Position numbers and translations under genes: made by a program
Shown: piece after piece, positions 43,631 through 55,999 of the stretch
Layout of the letters: every line of letters starts with the position of its first letter
How positions within the stretch are numbered: the stretch's first letter is position 1
Source of the DNA: Capillidium heterosporum
Taxonomy: Eukaryota > Entomophthoromycota > Entomophthoromycetes > Entomophthorales > Capillidiaceae
Direction of reading: 5' to 3'
Assembly (NCBI GenBank): GCA_016630905.1
Contig: WBMQ01000001.1
Location: forward strand, 620,001-684,000
Length of the DNA stretch: 64,000 bases
Notes under the pieces: generated by a model
Seen by the model: only the letters and a program-made list of their open reading frames with translations
What the model was told of the DNA's origin: nothing
Databases searched by the model: none

Positions 43631-44665
43631 TTAGTAGAGGCCGAGTAGACCTTTGAGGTCCAACATCAACGGTCGGTTGGAAGTGATGACGAAAATGGGA
43701 GACAGCAGGGTGGCGGTAGAGTAGAGTACCGCATATATACATTGGGTCACGAAGTTGCCTTTTTCAACAATCATTTCGGTGACTACAAAGACTATGAAAG
43801 GTACGTGAGTCATCAGATAAATCATAGTAAGGGGTAAGAACTTGAGTAATATGGCGCGTTCCGAGATCTGTACTGGAGTCTTCCTTACGGTAGTACGGTT
43901 GAGAACTGAGGATTTTAGGTTAGTTTGGGGAAGTAGACGTATGTGGTTGGAATCGTATGGGTAGCTATCCAAACTGGATTTGGATGACTTCAAATAGGGG
44001 TTACCTGTTGTATCTCCTTCTGTAGTTGGATTGTAGTGCCCGGTCGAATTTAAGTTGTAGGAGGCTTTGGCCAGGTTGCGGTATTTTAGTAGGATAAAAA
44101 AGCTGAAGAATAAGTGAGCTATACCACCTAGAACCATGATGAGCACGTAGAATATGCTTGCCGTCAACGAGAGTGGCGATGTCGAGTAGTAGGGATTGGT
44201 ACATACCAGTAGCGAATCGTTCTGCTCGTAGCTTTGGGTGAGAGCTAACGCTAGGGACAGAGTTATTGTGACGAGCCAGAACAGTAAAACTAAAATTAAC
44301 CAGTACTTTTTATGGACGGGACGTTCCATAACTACCACCCAGAAGTAGTAGGTGTACCTTGTAGCTATGGAGAAAGGGAATATGGTGACCGCTACATTGG
44401 TTAGAAATCCAAGTACTTGGCAGGTTGTCGTGTCCATGACCAGTTGCTTGCTGATGAACATAGTGAAGTAGATGGATAGGGTAGCTGCCGAGTATAATAG
44501 AACTGGGACACACATCTGGACGATCAAGATGTTGCCCACTGGGTCCTGCTTGAATTTGTTGCGGTATATCAAGGTGAAGGCCACTATCATCGGTATCAGC
44601 CCTAAAATCGAACATACGCTGTTGTAGTAAGACAGCCCACTGGCTACTTTTGTTGGATCTAGCAT
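43631..44665 (-). CDS. Seven-helix receptor, rhodopsin-like (class A-type)
   Basis: 344 residues, intronless, ATG 44663-44665. Seven hydrophobic segments lie at about residues 13-35, 45-70, 83-108, 122-143, 167-193, 270-293 and 305-327. The third intracellular loop (about 200-262) is long, Ser/Asn-rich and hydrophilic, as in G-protein-coupled receptors. Segment 3 begins after a cysteine (TTTCQVLGFL) and a second-loop cysteine is present (LLVCTNPYY), compatible with the class A disulfide. Segment 7 ends ITSNRPLMLDL in place of NPxxY-x-F. It does not look like the Ste2, Ste3 or Git3/Gpr1 classes. Probably a plasma-membrane receptor coupled to a G-alpha. The ligand is unknown. Confidence 0.72.
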   Translation of the reverse strand: MLDPTKVASGLSYYNSVCSILGLIPMIVAFTLIYRNKFKQDPVGNILIVQMCVPVLLYSAATLSIYFTMFISKQLVMDTTTCQVLGFLTNVAVTIFPFSIATRYTYYFWVVVMERPVHKKYWLILVLLFWLVTITLSLALALTQSYEQNDSLLVCTNPYYSTSPLSLTASIFYVLIMVLGGIAHLFFSFFILLKYRNLAKASYNLNSTGHYNPTTEGDTTGNPYLKSSKSSLDSYPYDSNHIRLLPQTNLKSSVLNRTTVRKTPVQISERAILLKFLPLTMIYLMTHVPFIVFVVTEMIVEKGNFVTQCIYAVLYSTATLLSPIFVITSNRPLMLDLKGLLGLY

Positions 44666-44669
44666 TGAG

Positions 44670-47600
44670 TTCTACAAGTTGGTTTGAAAAAGGTGGAAAG
44701 GTGAAAAGGGCGAAAAAACGCTCTTAGCCTTATTACACACTGCCTTATATATTAGACTACATTTGACAATGTCATCCCTTGATCCTTACTTGTACGGCAT
44801 CCATATATCCTATTGGTTTAAATGTACTTAATCCGAAATGTCCATGGTTTGTGGCATGGTGAGAAATGCCTAAACTACCACTTTTTGATGCTTTTGGACC
44901 TGTTTTTCAGTGGTTCTTATATTTTTAGTTGGTGATTCTCACGGGTTTAGAATTTATTATTTCGCCCTAACCAATATTCCAATCAATTGGTTTAGAAGAG
45001 TTTGGGAATAATCTATTCGAGGTCGAGGATTACCTCTTTATAGACAACTTTCATCTGCATCCCTTATTTGGTGTTTAAAGCCATACTTTTGATTACCCAT
45101 CACTTCAAATTTGCATTCCTATCAGCATGGATTTTAGTCAATCCGTAAAACTTTACCCTTTGGATGTTTATTTTGTTTAGTAGAAGGCTATTTTTTACGC
45201 ACAATTTTAAATGTTTTGAGGGATTGAATGTTTATCTTTCATGGATTAGCTCTATTCCTTAGATTTGCTAACGGCTTCGGCTTGTAATAACTGTATCAAG
45301 GGTTGTTTAGTAGAGTATATCGAGCAAGGTGCCACCGATTTAAATCCTCAGTTGTAATTATGAAGGATATACCTAAACTTGAGGTGAAATCGCGATTAAA
45401 GTTTCCTATCAGATACCAAACCCAATATACTTGCAAAGTAATAACAGTAAAATGAAAATCCAGACACATTTACAGAGTTTCCAAAAGGAAAGTTTGGAAA
45501 TTCCCACTAAAAGATTTGCAAGGAATAAGCACCTACGATTCTCTAGATTCCTATCTGCCTGTATAGGTAGGTTGGAATAAAAGTTACTCAAATTCTAGAT
45601 CAATAGGTACCCGAATGATGGCAAAGCAATCTTATATCGACTTCATTACCCTAACTTAAACTAGCTACTACGTTTTATGATGGAAAATGAGATCTCAACT
45701 CAGCCTACCTTCGTCAACACAATAGATTTTTGAACCAACTGGATCTTTATATAGTTGTATCTCAAAGCATTTTGTACTTGGCTAAACCTATTTGCGCCGT
45801 TCCTGACAGAACATTTTATTGACTCAGTAGATCGGGTACACATAAACCTCTACTATGCACCTTTGAACCTCAAAGCCTTGGATTTCCATCAACCTCCCTA
45901 GAAGTCTTCACAACTTAGGATAGCTATAACCGAGCTTTCAAAAACTAAAGTTTAGAATCGCAGTATATGATTGCTAGGCTACTTAACTTCTACATTCTAA
46001 ATAGAACCCTTGGCACTAGATCTATCTTTTAACTCATGTATTTCAATACATTTAATATTTTGGATGTACTGATCAATTATATTGCTATAGACTCAAGTTT
46101 ATCAACGATTAGTTGCCGTGAAAAGATGTAGTAGACTGTATTTAAAATTTTCAAGCTTATCAGGCTTGAAAAATAAGTGCTGGCCAGATAGCTATCAACA
46201 TATTTTTATAAACTTGAAGTTAATCATATCAACTTTTAAAAGTTAAACCCATTAGAAAGGATATATTTCGACAATTGAAATTCCTGACATAGCTTTCGTT
46301 TATCTTGACTAGGCTGTCATGGTACGATGACATCTCCAACATCAGTAGCTTTACTTGAACTTGATAATATAATGATATCTTCAAAAAAAGTTATGGATAT
46401 AGTATTTGAATTAATAGGAAATTCAACTTATATCTAATCAAGGTTTTTAATTTTCACTTGGAACTGAGGAGTAGTCAAGCTTATGAAAGTTGAAAGTGAA
46501 TGAGATCTTCGCATTTTCAACATATATATTTCTGTGTCGTTATCTACATAGCCACATATACTAATTGAAAAGACGAATTAGCTGAATAATTTGATTTAGA
46601 ATTGACATATATATAGCTAAAAGAAATCTGTAGTATATTCTGATGAAATTAACAGTATAGTTGTATCTAGTTTATTATATCCATATCTTTCGATATACTA
46701 TTAAAAACTCAATTCAAATGCCAAAGTTTCAATTTTTTATAGGATGTTGGCACTCAGTATATCTTTATGTTAGATACTCCACCGTCATCAATCTTCTTTT
46801 CTTCTATGCTAGTTAAAATCAAGCTGTCTATTTTAAAGATCCTATCTTGATTATGACCAGTCGTGAATGGTGCGTATATAACAAAAGCTAAATTACATTA
46901 CTAGATTCTGAATATAGCATCACAAAACTGCTTATTGTCCCCACTCTTTACAAAACAGTTCACTGCAGGTACTTGTGTATTTCAAACGATCAAGTAGTGA
47001 CGTTACGTCCTTAGAGTGATAGACATCCAAGTATTCATGATAGCTACTCGCAACGATGCTCTTAATCTTCTCAAGTCCACTTTCTACTTTTAGAAATAAT
47101 GTAACTCTTTGATAGTTGAATTAATCTATGTTTCTTACATAAAGGCTTTTTATGGCCTCAACCCAATAATGTCACTCTCCCTTCTTCAGATGAGCTTCGC
47201 CCACCTGTAGAAGCAGATGTTCACTTCAAAATTAATCGGCTTTCGACACATTTGAAGGTCAAGTAAAAGCATATTTACCTATATATATCTAACCGTAAGA
47301 TCACACTCCTGTCCTATTCTTCTGCCCTTGTAAAATTAGCTTACAGGATGACGTGAGTTATAAAGTAAATTATTTACTTGTTTCACAAAAGCTTAAAAAA
47401 GAAGTTTCATTCCGAATTAATAAAATTTCGTCATAGTTTGATTTTCATTTGAATATCCAAGATGAGTGAATTTTCATTTTACTTGTGGAAAATTTCAGCT
47501 TGTTCTTCAAATTTGGATTTTACGATTGTAAGTTTACATATCTACAATTAAACCCAATTGATCTATGAATAATCAATTCATATGTAAGCATGTAAAAAGA

Positions 47601-47695
47601 GAACAATTAACATATTAATTGAATTTGACTGTAACTATTTTGACATTTAATATAGCTCTTATATAATCCACGACATAAGGCCTACATACACCTTA
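44670..47695. other. Gene-poor stretch, about 3 kb
   Basis: No ORF with family or codon support on either strand, and no repeat shared with the LTR cluster that I can see. Confidence 0.45.
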
Positions 47696-47700
47696 TACAA

Positions 47701-47870
47701 CTAACTCAGCTCAACATTCAAACCAACCTCTATCTGGCCAATGATATCAATCGATGTAAGCTAATATACAGATGTACCTACCTGTCAAAGAGGTTTGAAA
47801 AGAACAACCACTTACAGGTAGCTGCCAATGTCTCCAAACTATCACTAAATACTTTAATTTGATCAGCCAT
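47701..47870 (-). CDS. Possible small two-exon gene, unknown
   Basis: ATG 47868-47870 opens ADQIKVFSDSLETLAAT, then a donor-like GTAAGTGG; after an acceptor CTGTATATTAG at 47761 the stretch SIDIIGQIEVGLNVELS runs to TAG 47701-47703. The two halves look like one short coiled-coil-type protein, but the standard splice leaves the frame off by one base. A further acceptor lies just upstream of the ATG. Family unrecognised. Confidence 0.25.
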
Positions 47871-47879
47871 AGCCTCTAT

Positions 47880-49255
47880 CTAAGAAATATATACTAGAGA
47901 TTAATATAAACACATACGTCCTTAAATTTACATTAAACTAAATAAACACTGATGAACCTCATATATCGACTTAGAGCATTGAACAGTAACTTATTGTTCA
48001 AACTTTGTAGTAAAATTGTCAAGGCAGGTGGCTATATGGTAACCTTTCAGGAGCTCATTCTAGTATATCAGGAGAAACTTTTCAGTAGTGCCAAATACTT
48101 TTAGAATAACAATGGCTCTGTTCTGGTAAACTGATATCTAAATACATATACGTTCACCTTCCATGAATAGTACGCTTCAAAAGATCCAAGTTTCTAAATT
48201 TTAATCAGCATCAGCATCAACAAAGACAATATTTTTAGGTATATTTTCGCATTGTATTCAGAACTTAATCAGGCACTTTCAATAGTATAGAGTGATACTA
48301 TATACACAATTTAGCTACTATCACTGTCATTTATTAAAGTTTAGTTTTTGTAGTTGGTGACTGTTTTATCAGTACAAAATATCAAGCAAATTTAGCATTT
48401 TTCAGCACATTGAAAATAAAAGTACAGTATCATAGGACATGTTCGCTTTCAAAAGGTTTAGCTGATACTAAAAGCAGTGCTGCAAGAAGCTATGTTTGCA
48501 CTCTAGCGTTCATATTTATCACCATTCGATCTAGGAGCACTTTAAATAGAATCCTACATCCTTATACAATTGAATAGAAACAGTAAATTTACCTGCAAAT
48601 ATATTGGAAATTGATCAACTCCTGGAAGCACATAGATCAGAAACGCCTAGCAGCAACTACTACTGGTATCAAAAGTATCAAAGATCCATCTGTATACTAT
48701 CTATCAATTTCGATCAAGTTGCTTGTATAAATTTTTACATAATACAAAGTGGTTCAGATATCCAAATTGCCGATTTAAAATTCCAAAGAAAACAAGAGGA
48801 AAAACTTGACAAATAAAGTGTCCATCCAATTTACTTGAACCTGATATAGGGAGGATAGATTAGCCAAGAGTAGCTAACTAGATTAGGCAATTTTGTTAAT
48901 TGATGACCAATTTCCAGAACTCTTATCTTGGTACATTTTCTGACTAAACTACAATATCCTTGAGATAATTCAATCTCTATCGAACCCCTTCATTACCCCA
49001 GATAACAATTGCTAAATTTCACATTAGAAAGTAGTCGCTAGGAGTATCGAAAAAACTTTGAAGTGCTGGATGGAAAACCATCCAATATTCGAAAATGCTG
49101 AAATTGTAAAGCAGGCAAGTCAATTGCAAAAAACCCAGTGATGGATGAGGTGCTCTATTCAAATACAAGTATTGGAAGATGATTAAAAGGAAAACTGTAA
49201 TGTGAAAAATACTTTGAAAAAGAGATGTAATCTAAATAAAAAACTTTATTAGTCA
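47880..49255. other. Gene-poor stretch, about 1.4 kb
   Basis: 3' flank of the Pma1 gene. An open + strand stretch at 48604-48816 has no recognisable content. Confidence 0.4.
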
Positions 49256-49266
49256 AAATGAAAACC

Positions 49267-51978
49267 TTAAGCAGTCAGGTGGTTAATAGCTTCAGCGGCA
49301 TGGAATACCTTCTTGATCTTGGCAACATTGGTTTCCAGACGGGCATGGTTGACAATGTCAATCTTGCGCTGGGCCAACTTGTTACGGCGGGAAGGAGAGG
49401 GCCAGAAGGTGGCGGTGAATTCAAAGGACCAGAACTTGAAGACGGCGACCTTGATGACATCCAGGAAGATGAAGTAGACCAAGGAGATAGCAAGGACGGA
49501 GAGACCCCAGGGGGCACCGACAGGGGCGATCAATTCAGGGATACCGAAGATGGTGATCAACAAAGCGAAGACCTGAGTACCCATAACGGCAACGAAGAAG
49601 AACCAGGAAGGCAAGTTGACCCAGAAGTAACCAGCCAGACGGGTGGAGAAGATGACGAAGTGAGGAGCGGAAGAGATGTGCAGGTACATGATGGACTGCA
49701 ACTGGGAGACACCCTTTTTGGGCAGTCTCACCGAGGACTTCCTTGGGATCGAAGACGTGGAAGACATCACGGGCAATGTAGAAGTGACCGAAGGACAACA
49801 GACACAAGAAGGCTCCGAGAAGAATGGACAAGAAGATCAACTGACCAATTCTCCACTTGTCGGGCTTCTGCGAGATGTGGGCGTTATCGAAGGCAATGAC
49901 GATGGTGGCCAAATCGTTGAGGACAGCAATGAAGATAAGCAAGACGGCGTCCATGTGCCACTCCTCAGCCAAGACGATGATGAAGAAGAACATCAAAATG
50001 TGGACGGTGGAGGTGATACGGTACAGGGCATAAGAACGCATACGCTGGAAAATAGCACGGGAGGTGGTGATACCGTCAATGATGGTGGAGAGACCAGGAG
50101 CCAACAGGACAATATCGGAGGCGGAACGGGCAGCATCGGTACAGTCGTGGACGGCAATACCAACGTTGGCCTTCTTCAAAGCGGGGGCATCGTTGACACC
50201 ATCACCAGTCATACCAACCAAAAGACCCTTGGACTGCAACAGCTCGACGACACGGTACTTGTGTTCGGGAATGACCTGAGCGAAACCATCGGCACGAATA
50301 CAACGGCGGATAATAGTCTCCTCATCGACACCCTTCTCGACCAACTTGTTGGCGTCGAGGATGGCACGCTGCATACCGAGACGGTGGGCGACTTCCTTGG
50401 CAATGATAAGCTGATCACCGGTAATCATCTTGACGGAGACACCGTATTCGTGGCAGCGGCGGACGGTATCGGCGGAATCGGGACGGGGAGGATCCAACAA
50501 GGAAATCATACCAACCATGTGCCATTCATCGGGCTTACCGGGGTAGGTACGAGCAACACCCAAGGCACGGAGACCACGGCCAGCTAAGTCGTTTACGGCA
50601 TGGACGGCTTCATCAGTGACCACCGACCAACTTGATCATGGTAGGAGGAGCACCCTTGGAGACCATGAAGGTTTCGTTGGTGGTGAGGTCGGTGACGGTG
50701 GCCTGAGTACGCTTGGAGGTAGGGTTGAAGGGGACAAAGGAGGAGACTCTGAATCCGGGAATGGAGTGTTCCTTGGTCCTTGGGCAAGTTCTGGAGACGG
50801 GGGACACCATCCTTGGCAGCTTTGCGGACGGCCTTCTCGATGGGATCGTTGGCTCCGGGCTCGGAGGCAATGTACGAGTAGAGGAGGATATCTTCCTTGG
50901 TGAAGGATTCGGTAAGGTAGGGCTCATCGAAGGTCAACTGGTTGAGGGTAAGGGTACCGGTCTTGTCGGAGCAGAGAATAGTGACGGAGGCCATTTCCTC
51001 GACAGCAGTAAGACGCTTGACAATAACCTGCTTACCGGCCAACTGCTTGGCACCGACAGCCATGGTAACGGACAATACGGTGGGGAGACCGACGGGAATG
51101 GCAGCTACAGTCAATACTACAACCTTGTTGATGGAGTCGAGGGGAGCGGCAGCCTTGGTGCTAACCAAAAGGTAGATCAACAGGATGATAACGAGGACGG
51201 CAGTGACAATGACCAAGAAGTTACCGATCTGTCCGATAATCTTCTGGAAGTGACCCTTTTCGTTGGTGATGGAGATCAAGTTGGCGGCACGACCAATGAA
51301 GGTGTTGGAACCAGTCTTGGTAACAACAGCCATCATCTGACCCTGCTTGACGATCGAGGAGGAGTAGGCAGGTGGAGCCCTTTTCCTTGGTTACGGGGAG
51401 AGATTCACCGGTAAGGGCGGACTGATCGATCTGGAGACCAGCATCAGAGATTTCACCAGTGACGGAGATACCAAGGAGACGGCAATCGGCAGGGACAATA
51501 TCACCAAGACGGAGGACGATAACATCACCAGGAACCAGTTCAACGGAGTCGACCTCAACCAACTCGGCGTTTCTCCAGGTCTTGGTCTTGAGGGCGAGGG
51601 AAGATTTGAGGGCGTCCAGGGCAGATTCGGCTTGAGCCTCCATGGCGTAGCCGATGGCGGCGTTAAGGAAGAGAAGGAAGACAATGATACCAAAGTTGAC
51701 CCAATCCTGGACGACACCAGAGAAGATGGCGGCGATAATAATCAGGATGGCAATGGCATCGGTGAAGTAACTCAAGAACTTGAGGAAAGGGTTGGTTTTG
51801 TGCTCGGCCAACTCGTTGCGGCCGAACTTGAGCAGACGTTCGGCGTGCTCGGCGGTGGTGAGACCCTTCTTGGTGTCGGTGTGCAACAAGGCTTCCAACT
51901 CGGCGGGGATCTCATCTTCAGTTTTCGACGTGCTTGTGCTCGATCAACTCAGGCACCGGTAGATTTTTCAACGCTCAT
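49267..51978 (-). CDS. PMA1: Plasma-membrane H+-ATPase (Pma1, P-type IIIA) with repeated +1 frame breaks
   Basis: Primary proton pump of the fungal plasma membrane; about 900 residues, normal length. All P-type landmarks are present: LTGESLPVTK, the phosphorylation site CSDKTGTLT, KGAPPTMIKLVGG, MITGDQLIIAKE, MTGDGVNDAPALKKA, and about ten membrane segments. Codon use is GC-rich, as for a highly expressed gene. The reading frame is not continuous: beyond the N-terminus four +1 steps are needed, near 51370, 50760, 50615 (at a TGA) and 49711. In the first 21 codons from ATG 51976-51978 two TGA codons (51949-51951 and 51918-51920) also interrupt; they can be bridged by two more +1 steps or by a 41-base intron with a weak GTGCCT donor. 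No -1 step and no substitution stop occurs. Error, decay or frameshifting are all open. Confidence 0.88.
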
Positions 51979-51984
51979 AGTAAA

Positions 51985-54900
51985 GTGGTAGGGCTAGCCT
52001 GGAAAAGATGTTGATTAAATAGGCGAAGTTTGGTGGTAAAGGTAAGAATTCTCAAAAGCTACTTGGTCCAAACAAGAAAGGTTCAGCTAGCTAAAGTTAA
52101 GTCCAACGTTTAAAATTAGGGGATTATTAATGAAGTGTTGTTGGGGCCGTTAAATACGTCTCGATGCTCTTGACAGTTTTCAGCTAGTAACCTGGGGTAG
52201 AGAAATTTCTGAATTCAACTTGAGCTTTGAATTTTAGATTCAACCTTCCGATTAAAAAGACTTGCCATCTCAAACTTCGCCACCACCACCTTTTATAGTG
52301 ATTTTCGCTTATTTTTAGGTCCTTTGAATTTGGTAGATGAGGGATAAAATAATTAAAAAATTAATGGCTATCGGAACGCAAATTGGGCCAGACCTTGGTT
52401 GGTAAAATCCTTTAGCCATCTCCACTGCATATTTCCAATTGGCAGTTGGCCCAAGTATCCAATGACGATGCACCCTTTATCTCTAGAAATTAGATCACCT
52501 TCTACCTCTATTTCTAGGAGCTTGATCCTAAATTATGTTCTTTAAGTTATTTGCCAATTTAGAATTTGCTGTTAATGGCTTATATTTCAAATACGGTTAA
52601 AAATGGCTTATCTTAGCCAGATCTAAATAGATTTCATTGGGTGCTTTCTACATAAAAGTACCCAAGCTGCAAAAACTTTAGACAGGATTTCGTAATTAGA
52701 AGGCCGTCTATTTGATAAACCATTTATAATTAACCAGTTTCGCTTAATGGAAGCAACTTTACCCAACTCTTTGCTGCTCCCAAACAACTTAATCCACTTC
52801 CCCGATGGACCTATTACATAAAAGGCTAAGGGACAAGAAAATGGCGGCTGAACCTACAAAGTTCACTAGGACTGCAAATCTCTGAGCCCAATTATCGTAT
52901 TAACCCGAGCAGCTATTCCTGGGGCTTAAACTAGTGGTGTGAGGTTTATAATTTATGTTTACAAGAAGAACCTTAAAATTACTTGATGATATTTTGGATA
53001 TTGGCGAATGACCGGTTTTATTAATAGCCTTACGCCCTTATTGGAGTAAAGGCTTAAACCAATAGCGGATTTGAGAACAATATATTTATCAGAACCATCT
53101 AAAATTAATGGGTTCGAAAATAATCCTATATCGAGTAGACTCTTCCTTTCCCTTGGTCACGTTTCCTGGATTTTGAATACCATTATTGGTACTTCTAAAT
53201 ATAAATAATTTGGCTCATTCCTTGGAAACTTTATGAAAGCGTGACTACTTTTTTTATTTACATAGGTTAGGACACTTACTAACTTCACCTTATTATCGAT
53301 TATCTCAGAACTCAATATAAGGATATAGGTATACCAAAACCGATATCAGTTTTCAGTTTATTGACAACAAAGCCAACCTGGTTTACCATTGTATCGATCA
53401 TCAACTACCAGTTAATAGTCAGTGGAAGGTAGAAGAACAGTAGAGTTAAGCGTATATCCCTGTATGCTTGGCAGTTCATTCAAGAATAATCCACATTACA
53501 GAACCATACCTGTTTATTCTTCCGCTTTCTAATATGTGATAAATACGATCAAACTTTGTCAGCTTGAATACCTGCTTATTAGAAATAAGGACTGCTATAC
53601 TGAAAGCAAGAGAAAGGCGTAACTGATGTCGGATATTGAGCTAGTAATAAGACCGAGATTCCAAAAACCAGTTTCCATCCTTGAAGAACATACTGGATTG
53701 AGGGGAAACTTATATTAAAAGGAATGTTCGAAATTTGAATTTAGAGTTTACATACCCCTTTAGACATGCACTTTGAATCGGAATTCAGCAAGTTTTTACA
53801 TGGGGTTATCTGTAAAAAGATATTCTCCATGCCTTGGATCAAAGCTTATTATTTATAGACACCAAGTAAAGTCGATCAAGCCAAAGTTCTCTACAGTCGC
53901 AGCCACATTAATACTATGCCCATTGTATTCGATAAACCACCTATCATTAAATTGTTGTCTTTGCAAGGCTGCCTATGTTTTCATAGCTTTTTAGCTGAAG
54001 CACTTGGAGTAGTGGAAAACTCTAAACCGAGCTAGTGAATATACATAGGCAGAAATGACCGATTGCTTTATGAAATGGCAAGTCCAACTGCATCATTTCC
54101 TTTTAAATAACCGTTATATCCATTTTAGAATTGGACGAGCCAAATACCGTACAACTTGTCCCGTTTCTCATAATACGTTAGCCCTCACTTTGGTGGCTAT
54201 TCTGTCCAGCAAGTCCAAAGTTAAATTTATATGTAGAATTCTAAAGATGTGACATGATAAAGGAATTTAACTTCCAAATGTCGTGATCCAACAGACAGGT
54301 AGATTTTAGTAAGTTGGAAAATCTCCTTGTTCTTCAACTTTCCAAAATACAAAAAGTTGGGTAATGGGAATAAGGACACCTATCCTGCAAGTTTAAAATG
54401 TAAAAGTTAGTTATCTAAAAGGCTAACGGCAACGGTACCGGCACTCGCTTTGATTTTTAATGTAGATCGGTTTCTGGATAAATGGATGTAACGTCTACCT
54501 AGTTCAAAGCTTTATGACGTAAATATGCCCATTATAAAAGGAAATGGATTCATTAGCGGGTTATGGATAAAAAGAAAAAGTGGAGGTAGACAAAATATGC
54601 CTGGGAACTTGGGCCAATATCAATAGGATGATCAGAATATATATTACAGTATATTATTCGAGTAATCAACTAGCTGATATTTTGAAAAACTCTTAGTGGG
54701 AGTTGTTGGTAATAGATTAGTTTAATGGGAGGTGGGTCCATCGGAATTTAGCAAAGTTTCAAGGCGGGCTATGGTTTTGGTTAGTTTTTTCAAGGAAAGT
54801 TAACTTTTAGTCGATATCGATATGGCTTTTTGATATACAAATCTTAGGGCAATGTAACTGTAAGGTATATTCAACACAGAGGTGCTATTATATTCATTTC

Positions 54901-55915
54901 ACTAGTAAATATCTACCATAGATCAATACCTATTCCCTAACGACTATTACCATTTTCGAGCTTATACTACCTAACTTTGAGTTTTCTCTGTTTAGAGAAC
55001 ATTGGGTATCCAAAGTAAGTTTTGGATACTGTAGGCATAGATGGGAACTTAATGTTTGTAAAGAAATAGATTCCCGTAAACTTGCCAAATACAAATTTTA
55101 GGGCTTAGACGACTTGGAGTGACATCGTTGTAGTAGCTTGTGAACAGTTAGGTAAATCCGATTAGAGATCTTCAATTCAAGGACGGGTACAACTTTCAAT
55201 AGGAAGTCAGCTTAAACGATGCCTGTAGTTTAAAAGGTATTATGTGGTTGGGTTTGATAAATAAAGGATGAGAATAACTCAAATCCGATAAACATCTCTG
55301 GATGTAATAATCGTTGACATTTGAAAAAAAATATAATAATGCTTTTAGTTAACAACTAAAAGAATCGTTTATCAGTTTTAGCAAACATATAATGAAACCA
55401 AATTAAAGGCGCTATAAAATTCATAAATCTGACAATATCAGTATTTTACTTATGCATCATATATCATGAAGTTTACAATCAGTGCCATCCCAATTCGTAC
55501 TTGAAAAGTTCTACATAGCTTAGTAGCTATCCCTACGACTCACAAAGTTAACACCATTATACCATATACCACTCTTTGCTCATTTGAAGTCCAAACATGT
55601 ATTTATTCATAACCAAGAGTTTCAACAATATATATATTCATCTGTTGTCTTAGTAAACATACATTATAAAAGATCCATCTCAAAAAGAATACATTTGAAA
55701 TTACTAACTATAATACAGTTGATTCGAAAGCTATAAAATACATCTTTTGAAATGAAATATACGATCAATTTAATATTTTTAGATCAAATAGTAATAAACA
55801 CTATAGTACAAATTTTGACTCCACAGCTTTATGGAATTGCAAAAAAGTACAAACCCAACTAACCATTATATTAAAACGAGTACCATCAACAAGAACAAAA
55901 AGATAATGAAGTGTA
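51985..55915. other. Gene-poor stretch, about 3.9 kb
   Basis: Contains the Pma1 promoter at its left end. Short open stretches at 53773-53994 and 54055-54252 lack family signals. No repeat or RNA gene recognised. Confidence 0.45.
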
Positions 55916-55924
55916 TACTCCTTA

Positions 55925-55996
55925 TGCCTCTTACCGGAATCGAACCAGTGGCCTTTCCCTTACTAGGGGAACGCTCTGCCCCTGAGCTAAAGAGGC
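55925..55996 (-). tRNA. tRNA-Thr (AGU)
   Basis: 72-nt cloverleaf on the - strand: acceptor GCCTCTT/AAGAGGC, D-arm TAGCTCAGGGGCAGAGC, anticodon stem TTCCC/GGGAA with loop CTAGTAA giving AGT, T-arm CTGG-TTCGATT-CCGG with a G-T pair, discriminator A. No intron. Confidence 0.92.
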
Positions 55997-55999
55997 TTG

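Noticed and set aside
51918-51978. Reassigned TGA codon (TGA as sense) in Pma1
   Set aside because: Reading through the TGA in the same frame gives non-conserved sequence; only a change of frame or an intron restores the protein. Other genes use TGA as stop, for example exportin-4 and the DUF427 gene.
49258-51991. Long open frames on the + strand opposite Pma1 (for example 49676-50587 and 50713-51414)
   Set aside because: They mirror the GC-rich codon use of Pma1 on the other strand, are low-complexity Gly/Asp/Glu-rich and match no family.
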